Assembly (NCBI GenBank): GCA_026770585.1
Contig: MU647178.1
Span: forward strand, 152,220-162,889
Direction: 5' to 3'
Length of the DNA stretch: 10,670 nt
DNA from: Baffinella frigidus
Taxonomy: Eukaryota > Cryptophyceae > Cryptomonadales > Baffinellaceae
The notes beneath the pieces are model-generated. The model was given only the letters and a program-made list of their open reading frames with translations, was not told the origin of the DNA and did not search any database. The position numbers and the translations under genes were made by a program. Position 1 is the first letter of the stretch. Every line of letters begins with the position of its first letter. Of this stretch, positions 8,101 through 10,670 are shown one piece after another.

Positions 8101-9754
8101 CCAGGGATAGGGCGTAGGACTCTCGACCCGCCCTGCATACCGCCCGGTGGCTTGAAGCTCTGCAGCTGCACACGCGTGGCGCGAAATCGAACCGCGTCCG
8201 CACCGGTCCAGCTCTGCCTAAAAGCACCAAAGCACCATGCCTGAGTTAAACTGGGATCGCCATAAAAGCATTTTAGTCGCCCTTCTGGAGTTGCTGCTCT
8301 AAATGTGTTTTATGGCGAGCCCAGTTTTACTCAGGCACAGCTAGAAGGTGCGGTGATGAGCACACGCCCGACCAAAAAAACTGCCGGTGAGTGGTCAGGC
8401 CCTTCCTCAATAGGAATTGAGGAAAGACTGTCGTGCGTACGAGTCGGTGGGGAACTCCGATGTACCGTAGGGTTCCCTCCGACCCATACTGAGCGCTGCC
8501 TGTTGCAGGATGTCCGGGCCGACGCTGAGCCTCGAGGAGTTCTGGTCCGCGACGCAGTGCGTCCCGGTGCAGAACGCTTCCCCGCAGGACCTCGCGGACC
8601 TCTGCATGTGGTGCGTGCCTAAACCCTACACCCTCAACCCTAAACCTTAAACCCTGCAAGAGCCATCAAACCACTCTACACCCAGCAAGATCGGACCTCA
8701 TTACTAGGAGCTGGGTTTAAGGTTGGGGTTTAGGGTTTAGGGTTTAGGGTTTGGGGTTTAGGGTCACACTTGCTCGGCGCACTTCGCCAGCCCATCCCGG
8801 GACGTAGGTAGTCCTCCTTTGGAGGACTCAAAGGAGGACTCAAAGGAGGACTACCTATTTCTGAGATATTCCCTCGCCCTGGGTGTCTGCCAGAGAGAGA
8901 GATGCGTATTAACTGACGGCACGCCTGGACCAAATGCGGCCCGATGCCGCGCGATCCCTGCCGTCGGTGTCACGGCCCTATCTTTAATCTGTCCCTTGTG
9001 TCTGCCATGGGGGACCGCCACCTTACTGTACAGCAACTCTTGATCCATCCGTCATTGCTGCCAGGTCTCCGCCCGGGCGCCGCGCGATCGCGCCTGCTCT
9101 CTCGCGCGTGTTCCCGGATGAGAAAGTTCAGGGCTCTGACCCGACGCCTGAGACGACGCCTGAACCGTTGGAGACGGCGACGAATGCAACGACGAATGCA
9201 ACGACGCCTGAAACTGAACTCCCGGTAACGCACCCTAGATCGCTCCTGCTCTCTCGCGCGTGTTTCCGTGCAAGTTGAGGGCCCTGGACCGATACCTGCA
9301 CCGACGAATGCAACGACGAATGAAACAGCAGGCAGCATGCCGAGGGAGTCTCGTGAGATGACATGTGCCCTCAGGCATCAGAGGGGGCTCTGCACGTGCC
9401 CCTGAGAGTGGACCACCTGCGAGGTCAACTTAGTGGTCATACGTAGCCACTAAGTTGACCTCGCAGGTCGTCCACTTTCGCCCCCCACATCCCGTGCAGC
9501 CCTATCCCGCCCACCCGCGTGAGATTCATGCCAGCTTCATGGCTGGTTGACTTGCATGGCTGGTTGACTTCACGTCGGTAATGCCCAACTTGCAATTCAC
9601 GCGCACCCGACCCCCCCGCGTCGCTCCTCTGAGCAGCACTTGCAGCCTGGCGTCCGCCCCCCCCAACCCCTCTGTGTCCACGCTGGCCTCTCCCTACCTA
9701 CCTCCGCTCGCTCTATGCTTCAGCATTGCCGTACACGCGTGGATTCTGTGGTAG
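1987..9754 (+). CDS. Multi-exon gene for an unrecognised secreted or surface-anchored repeat protein
   Basis: I assembled this from 14 exons whose phases match at every junction, giving 573 codons without a stop, plus a candidate last exon. I do not recognise the family. The product starts MGEKMLLQRM followed by a hydrophobic stretch ending SSASA, a signal peptide. Domain A (exons 1-2) and domain B (exons 7-13) look like diverged copies: both have YHC near the start, a G-Y-[GF]-[TE] block, a D-[EA]-[LS]-LT-like block, a Trp segment and an ending DLC. Exon 14 is Thr/Pro/Glu-rich with NATTNATT sequons, like an extracellular stalk. The candidate last exon ends in a hydrophobic tail and stop. An anchored extracellular or cell-surface role is inference from architecture only. 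Introns 2-13 contain telomere-like repeats. The 3' end is uncertain: reading through exon 14 reaches TGA at 9276-9278. Confidence 0.6.
2241..2862 (+). CDS. Surface-protein gene exon 2 (largest exon)
   Basis: The acceptor CTCCTGCAG precedes 207 codons starting PMVNGESYMYGSVGMW. The exon completes domain A (AYDVDELT, SSWAWAQ, RDLC) and continues with a Cys-containing region having NAT and NNT sequons. Unspliced, the frame stops at TAA 2877-2879 as it enters CCCTAAA repeats. No GT donor gives the phase exon 3 requires. A GC donor does: GAAG|GCTACG (after 2862) or ACG|GCAAAC (after 2868), both phase 1. Confidence 0.75.
2869..2949. repeat. Telomere-like array in intron 2
   Basis: CCCTAAA units (2874-2900) change into a run of CCCTAAT units (2895-2946). 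It fills almost the whole 92-bp intron. Confidence 0.95.
2955..3005 (+). CDS. Surface-protein gene exon 3
   Basis: A GC-rich island of 51 bp sits between telomere-like repeats. The acceptor is ATCAG|GC and the donor TCCG|GTAACC. In the phase set by exon 2 it reads LVGTWTATAGPLIGLS. The other frames give Pro/Arg-rich nonsense. Confidence 0.6.
3007..3118. repeat. Telomere-like array in intron 3
   Basis: Mixed CCCTGAA, CCCTAAA and CCTAAAA units end in a homogeneous CCGAAAC run (about 3090-3116) immediately before the acceptor. Confidence 0.93.
3120..3181 (+). CDS. Surface-protein gene exon 4
   Basis: The acceptor is GAAACCAG|GG and the donor CAG|GTAGTC. It reads GWAFLQANTAGDAAASAIQ and ends in phase 0. 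Phases join cleanly to exons 3 and 5. Confidence 0.62.
3204..3258. repeat. Telomere-like array in intron 4
   Basis: CCCTAAA and CCCTGAT units run directly into TAAACCAG|G of exon 5. Confidence 0.93.
3261..3323 (+). CDS. Surface-protein gene exon 5
   Basis: The acceptor is TAAACCAG|GTGG. The exon has 21 codons including VVLAGVMCLASP and IGCQ, with donor CAG|GTACTT in phase 0. The first 7 codons resemble the start of intron 4 (16 of 20 bases across the boundary). Confidence 0.6.
3409..3889. mobile_element. Possible non-autonomous transposon with 26-bp terminal inverted repeats
   Basis: 3409-3434 and the reverse complement of 3864-3889 match at 25 of 26 bases (CCGCTACCGAGCGAAGTG...). The interior, about 3490-3770, is visibly AT-rich compared with the GC-rich surroundings, and near the right end there is a hairpin (3828-3859). 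No transposase frame and no clear target duplication are visible. Confidence 0.6.
3828..3859. repeat. Hairpin
   Basis: AAAGCTGAG-CCGG and CCGG-CTCAGCTTT pair around ATT with single mismatches. It sits just inside the right inverted repeat of 3409-3889. Confidence 0.75.
3963..3980. repeat. Perfect 18-bp palindrome
   Basis: CCCCCGGATATCCGGGGG is perfectly self-complementary; the role is unknown. Confidence 0.9.
4058..4123. repeat. Dispersed 66-bp repeat A, copy 2
   Basis: Near-identical to 1618-1683. Its right end abuts the foldback element at 4124 exactly. Confidence 0.9.
4124..4516. mobile_element. 393-bp foldback element, arms about 165 bp
   Basis: It starts TTATCCGGGAACAAGTATT and ends with the near-perfect reverse complement, ending CCCGGATAA. 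The arms 4124-4288 and 4351-4516 pair almost throughout, around a 62-bp centre. Each arm contains a smaller internal hairpin (AAAATCTGA...TCAGATTTT). No protein is encoded and the flanks show no clear target duplication. Confidence 0.85.
4512..4722 (+). pseudogene. Decayed copy of the gene's own exon 1 region inside intron 5
   Basis: About 180 bp (to about 4691) matches 1866-2041: the same pyrimidine tract, then GGAATGGGGGAGAAGATGCT. From ATG 4633 it reads MGEKMLLQRMLRVAPVSSGT and stops at 4720-4722. Trp-to-Arg and Leu-to-Pro changes break the signal-peptide core and there is no donor equivalent to exon 1. Confidence 0.8.
4858..4921. repeat. Telomere-like tract with head-to-head junction
   Basis: G-strand units (ATTAGGTTTCAGGGTT) meet C-strand units (AACCCTAAACCCC) at 4875/4876. 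Degenerate C-strand units follow to about 4921. Confidence 0.75.
5021..5070. repeat. Degenerate telomere-like array at the end of intron 5
   Basis: AAACCCC, AAACCCT and AACCCCCACACC variants lead into CAAACCAG|G of exon 6. Confidence 0.85.
5072..5188 (+). CDS. Surface-protein gene exon 6
   Basis: The acceptor is CAAACCAG|GCGG and the donor GAG|GTAAGG is near consensus. The 39 codons include AVSFPLQAANQVCDP and VMEVYEDPRCPSLP. The phase is 0 at both ends. Confidence 0.7.
5416..5470. repeat. Degenerate CTAACGCCC repeats in intron 6
   Basis: CTATCTAACGCCCC occurs nearly twice, with CTAACACC and CTAACGCC following. They look like distant variants of the telomere-like unit. Confidence 0.6.
5484..5524 (+). 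CDS. Surface-protein gene exon 7
   Basis: The acceptor is CCGTGCAG|GAT and the donor TTCAG|GTGCTG is phase 2. It reads DRDTTEVTETAIF. A diverged copy lies downstream at 5939-5983, and its first 16 bases are echoed in intron 6 at 5396-5411. Confidence 0.62.
5546..5658 (+). mobile_element. MITE-like element 1, copy a (intron 7)
   Basis: The ends are TGCCTCAGTAAAACTG and its inverted counterpart CAGTTTAACTCAGGCA (5551-5655), extended by AGCTC on the left. The interior matches the reverse complement of copy b at 8238-8337. It interrupts a segment that is uninterrupted in the duplicate at 6006-6035. Confidence 0.75.
5707..5842 (+). mobile_element. MITE-like element 2, copy a (intron 7)
   Basis: 136 bp starting AGCTCTGCCTCACTCGGG and ending TGAGACAGAGCT, imperfect terminal inverted repeats. 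Related copies lie at 6041-6153 (-), 10052-10160 (+) and 10406-10542 (+). Confidence 0.78.
5939..5983 (+). pseudogene. Duplicate of exon 7, probably decayed
   Basis: It reads EHRVTSEVSETAICK against DRDTTEVTETAIF in exon 7, with AG|G before and AAG|GTGCTG after. One extra base near the donor shifts the phase so it could not splice to exon 8 in frame. The downstream intronic sequence is duplicated too. Confidence 0.65.
6041..6153 (-). mobile_element. MITE-like element 2, copy b (intron 7)
   Basis: Reverse-complement copy. Relative to copy a it lacks about 25-30 bp between two GAGCCC-like motifs, as expected from deletion between short direct repeats. The next 220 bp (6154-6375) hold nothing recognisable. 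Confidence 0.75.
6406..6511 (+). CDS. Surface-protein gene exon 8
   Basis: The acceptor is ATATCAG|G; the G completes the codon left open by exon 7. It reads CLSHLPPSVLPVNATPP, then EYHCVDFNAEG, which parallels the YHC start of domain A, and contains an NAT sequon. The donor AAG|GTCCTA is phase 0. Confidence 0.7.
6543..6612. repeat. Telomere-like tract in intron 8
   Basis: CAAACCCTAAACCCTAAAT and CAAACCCTACACCCGAAACC units are separated by a short C-run. The block CCAAGCAAACCCTA recurs. Confidence 0.85.
6616..6636. repeat. Solo end of the 6813-6989 foldback element
   Basis: GAGCGCTGTGCAGAAAAGTTG matches 6816-6836 with one difference. No partner arm lies adjacent. Confidence 0.75.
6765..6812 (+). 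CDS. Surface-protein gene exon 9 (probable)
   Basis: This is a 48-bp phase 0-0 exon with acceptor GCGTCCAG|GAT after a T/C-rich tract. It reads DVYGFGLVALRNSEDQ. The segment aligns with SVGMWKVFEGPVEKHG of domain A, which supports inclusion. The donor AG|GTAGAG is the first base pair of the foldback element 6813-6989. Confidence 0.5.
6813..6989. mobile_element. Foldback element forming the 5' end of intron 9
   Basis: It begins GTAGAGCGCTGTGCAGAGAAG and ends with the inverted CTTCTCTGCACAGCGCTCTA. The arms also pair through GGCCAC, GGAGCCATTTTGT and ACTTTTGAGAAATT around a short centre near 6896-6908. Its first bases supply the exon 9 donor. Confidence 0.8.
6988..7042. repeat. Telomere-like tract in intron 9
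   Basis: Degenerate AACCCCAAACC, CCTAAACC and CCCAACC units join the foldback element to the exon 10 acceptor. Confidence 0.85.
7044..7115 (+). CDS. Surface-protein gene exon 10
   Basis: The acceptor is AACCGCAG|GGG and the donor GGG|GTGAAA. The 24 codons read GSYSDRGYFEGTFINASVGA and GTAG, with sequon NAS, in phase 0-0. It parallels GYGTFHIVEA of domain A. Confidence 0.72.
7119..7338. repeat. Long telomere-like array filling intron 10
   Basis: About 220 bp of CCCTAAA units, with a block of CCATAAA variants at 7199-7226 and a doubled CCCTAAAACCCAAACCTAAA pattern near 7268-7310. Essentially the whole intron is repeat. Confidence 0.96.
7341..7401 (+). CDS. Surface-protein gene exon 11
   Basis: The acceptor is TAAACCAG|GTGG and the donor GGCG|GTAAGC. 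It reads VALWELDADSLTGAPAPLSG, phase 0 to 1. The acceptor context is identical to those of exons 5 and 12. Confidence 0.7.
7409..7746. repeat. Long telomere-like array filling intron 11
   Basis: About 340 bp. CCCTACA variants dominate the first part and recur near 7655-7690; canonical CCCTAAA occurs near 7590-7620 and 7695-7730. Confidence 0.95.
7749..7812 (+). CDS. Surface-protein gene exon 12
   Basis: The acceptor is TAAACCAG|GTGC and the donor CTCTG|GTACTG. It reads AVLSYADLTPTSLGAASGGL, phase 1 to 2. TG+G completes a Trp codon with exon 13. Confidence 0.7.
7813..8508 (+). other. Intron 12 (696 bp)
   Basis: A CCCCACA tract lies at 7863-7885. 7887-8209 has no gene-like signal apart from a hairpin at 8057-8084 (CTTGGTT..TACCG / CGGTA..ACCAAG). 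A MITE-like element follows (8210-8342). Hairpins at 8403-8424 (TTCCTCAAT/ATTGAGGAA) and about 8441-8483 precede the exon 13 acceptor. Confidence 0.6.
8210..8342 (-). mobile_element. MITE-like element 1, copy b (intron 12)
   Basis: The core 8238-8337 has 30-bp inverted ends TGCCTGAGT[T/A]AAACTGGG matching at 28 of 30 bases. The flanks AGCTCTGCCT and AGGCACAGCT extend the inverted end to 8210 and 8342. It is inverted relative to copy a. Confidence 0.75.
8509..8610 (+). CDS. Surface-protein gene exon 13
   Basis: The acceptor is TGTTGCAG|GATG and the donor ATGTG|GTGCGT. It reads MSGPTLSLEEFWSATQCVPV then QNASPQDLADLC, closing domain B as RDLC closes domain A. It contains sequon NAS. Confidence 0.72.
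8619..8657. repeat. C-strand telomere-like tract, intron 13
   Basis: CCTAAACCCTACACCCTCAA-type units follow the exon 13 donor. Confidence 0.85.
8706..8766. repeat. G-strand telomere-like tract, intron 13
   Basis: (TTTAGGG)n on the plus strand, opposite to the other long tracts of the gene. It lies about 50 bp after the C-strand tract. Confidence 0.93.
8805..8857. repeat. Hairpin with tandem 12-bp units
   Basis: TAGGTAGTCCTCCTTTG (8805-8821) pairs perfectly with 8841-8857. The 12-mer CAAAGGAGGACT occurs twice (8829, 8841) and once inverted (8810-8821). Confidence 0.9.
9065..9224 (+). CDS. Surface-protein gene exon 14 (Thr/Pro-rich stalk)
   Basis: The acceptor is CTGCCAG|GTC, in the phase required by exon 13. 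After SPPGRRAIAPALSRVFPDEK the sequence becomes TPETTPEPLETATNATTNAT, rich in Thr/Pro/Glu with two NAT sequons. The donor could be CCG|GTAACG (9224, phase 0) or CGC|GTGTTT (9259, phase 2). Read-through stops at 9276-9278. A frameshifted tandem copy follows. Confidence 0.55.
9236..9330 (+). repeat. Frameshifted tandem copy of exon 14
   Basis: It repeats GATCGC[G/T]CCTGCTCTCTCG, then the Asn/Ala/Thr-coding ACGAATGCAACGACGAAT. About 4 bases fewer near 9266-9273 break the frame relative to exon 14. The shifted frame still reads APTNATTNETA. Confidence 0.7.
9408..9475. repeat. Long near-perfect hairpin
   Basis: ACCTGCGAGGTCAACTTAGT begins a 22-bp perfect arm (9415-9436) pairing with 9447-9468 around a 10-base loop, with imperfect outer pairing GTGGAC/GTCCAC. 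It could be a small palindromic element. Confidence 0.88.
9538..9570. repeat. 17-bp tandem duplication
   Basis: CATGGCTGGTTGACTTG occurs at 9538 and again, minus its last base, at 9555. Confidence 0.9.
9634..9754 (+). CDS. Candidate terminal exon with hydrophobic C-terminal tail
   Basis: AG acceptors at 9633, 9636 and 9645 all open the same frame, which needs a phase-2 donor upstream (9259 fits). It reads STCSLASAPPNPSVSTL, then a hydrophobic run PPLALCFSIAVHAWILW and TAG at 9752-9754. A Ser/Pro spacer followed by a hydrophobic C-end would fit a GPI-attachment signal or a membrane segment. The exon depends on an uncertain junction. Confidence 0.4.
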
Positions 9755-9984
9755 CCTTCTCGGGCTGACTCTGGAGTGGCTCAGGGTGATTGGCTAGGGT
9801 GGTTCTCTAGGCTGATTCCCGGGGGTTTGGGAAGATTCTCTGGGGTGAGTCAGGCGCAGAACCGGTGGCTGCTTGCGGTGGGTGGCGAGAGCTTTAAAAG
9901 TCATGGCGGAGTACTTCCCTTGGAACTTACCCAGTTTGTAACCCCCCCTCCCCATGACAGGGGCCGAATCGGCGGCTGCTCCAA
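9755..9984. other. No gene recognised
   Basis: G/T-rich degenerate sequence (GGCTGATTC, GGGTGATTGG-like pieces). The open frames here have no start, splice or motif support. Confidence 0.4.
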
Positions 9985-10232
9985 GACCTGGCAGCGCAGC
10001 AAGTTGCGGCTGCGCTCGGCCCCGAGGGCCTTTCGGGTGAGAGATCTAGCTAGTTCTGCCTCACCCGGGTTGACCGACGATTCGCAAGTTGGCATGCTGG
10101 GCTGGCGGTGCAAATCCGTCAACTTTGGCGCGGAAAAGAGCCCGGGCTCATCAAATTGGTCAGCTACCAGGACTTGGCCGCGCTCCTGGTGGCGGATGGT
10201 TCCGAGGGTCTTTCGGGTGAGAGATCTGCATA
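9985..10232. repeat. Diverged direct repeats around a MITE copy
   Basis: 9985-10047 and 10170-10228 share ACTTGGC.GCGC-like starts and CGAGGGYCTTTCGGGTGAGAGATCT; a shorter related piece lies at 10367-10405. MITE-like element 2 copies follow the first and third. Confidence 0.7.
10052..10160 (+). mobile_element. MITE-like element 2, copy c (right end missing)
   Basis: AGTTCTGCCTCACCCGGGTT through AGCCCGGGCTCATCAAATTGG. The last roughly 30 bp of the element are absent. Confidence 0.72.
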
Positions 10233-10405
10233 CTTGTTTGTACGTTGGCCTGCTATTCGAGCTGTGTATTCGTACTTGGATTCCTATTAGATCTATTAAG
10301 GATCCCAATTAAATTAATTTAGAGTACTATCTAGGTCGTCTTCACAATGTGGCGTACGGTTACGGATGCGTTCGGCCCTGACCACCTTTCGGGTGAGCGA
10401 TGCCT

Positions 10406-10542
10406 AGCTCTGCCTCACTCGGGGTGGCCGACTATTCTCAAGTTGACAGGCTGGGTTTGGGGTACAAATCCGTCAAATGTTTCCTCTCCAAAGCGCCCGA
10501 GCTCACCAAATCGGTGAGCCCGAATAGACTGCGACAAGAGCT
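10406..10542 (+). mobile_element. MITE-like element 2, copy d
   Basis: 137 bp, AGCTCTGCCTCACTCGGGGT to TGCGACAAGAGCT, full length. Confidence 0.75.
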
Positions 10543-10592
10543 AGAGCGTAAACGGCTGGCAGCGCCTTACGGACGGGTGTGGTGTGGGGCAG

Positions 10593-10655
10593 GGACCGTC
10601 TGGGTGGAGATGCGTGAGGGCCGGGTTGTCCAGGAAGCGGCCTTCTGCACTTCCG
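10593..10655 (+). CDS. Weak candidate exon at the right edge
   Basis: GGGGCAG|GG precedes 63 bp reading TVWVEMREGRVVQEAAFCTS, and the donor is TCCG|GTACCC (phase 1-1). Most third codon positions are G or C, as in the exons of the surface-protein gene. The phase does not join any upstream exon I can define, so it may belong to another gene or be chance. Confidence 0.28.
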
Positions 10656-10670
10656 GTACCCCCCCCCCCC

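Larger units (their letters stand above)
8611..9064 (+). other. Intron 13 (454 bp)
   Basis: It contains telomere-like tracts of both orientations and the 8805-8857 hairpin. 8858-9064 shows nothing recognisable beyond the acceptor. Its phase is 2 at both ends. Confidence 0.5.

Noticed and set aside
8165-8200. tRNA T-arm-like GGTTCGATTTC on the minus strand
   Set aside because: No matching acceptor, D or anticodon arms can be found at proper spacing.
8944-9228. Arg-rich plus-strand frame of 94 codons
   Set aside because: It is an out-of-frame reading of exon 14; the ACG/AAT/GCA codons make sense only in the Thr/Pro frame.
9776-10312. 178-codon plus-strand open frame
   Set aside because: It spans diverged direct repeats and a MITE copy, with no motifs and no splice consistency.

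Overview
The window is eukaryotic nuclear DNA, most likely from an alga or algal-type protist. The evidence is two intron-containing genes with consistent splice phases, plant-type telomere-like repeats (CCCTAAA/TTTAGGG), and a casein kinase 1 N-terminus of plant/algal/alveolate type. Nearly every exon begins with G after the AG acceptor and one donor appears to be GC; this resembles dinoflagellates, but large-genome prasinophyte green algae are equally possible. I cannot settle the lineage from sequence alone. The window starts with 6 C and ends with 12 C, as if a contig broke at homopolymers.

Layout. 1-1438 (minus strand): the first three coding exons of a casein kinase 1 gene running off the left edge; its last visible intron carries a 30-bp triplicated repeat. 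1439-1986: divergent intergenic region with a dispersed 66-bp repeat and a possible 5' UTR intron. 1987 to about 9754 (plus strand): a gene of at least 14 small exons that I assembled by hand. Exons 1-14 join in one open frame of 573 codons with all phases matching. The product looks like a secreted or surface protein I do not recognise: a signal peptide, two diverged copies of a Cys-containing domain, a Thr/Pro/Glu-rich N-glycosylation stalk, and possibly a hydrophobic C-terminal tail suggesting a membrane or GPI anchor.

The striking feature is the introns of that gene. All except the first hold telomere-like arrays or degenerate relatives, nearly always with the C-rich strand as sense strand, and several end in the same AAACCAG|G acceptor. 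The casein kinase introns lack such arrays. The large introns also host foldback and terminal-inverted-repeat elements (3409-3889, 4124-4516, 6813-6989), six copies of short MITE-like elements sharing the end AGCTCTGCCTCA, a decayed copy of the gene's own first exon (4512-4722) and a copy of exon 7 (5939-5983). In the exon-7 duplicate, 16 bp of telomeric sequence has been inserted into otherwise matching DNA. Together these suggest repeated break repair and transposition building the introns.

9755-10670 is mainly diverged direct repeats and MITE copies, with one weak candidate exon at the right edge. I see no rRNA, tRNA, CRISPR array or prokaryotic operon.
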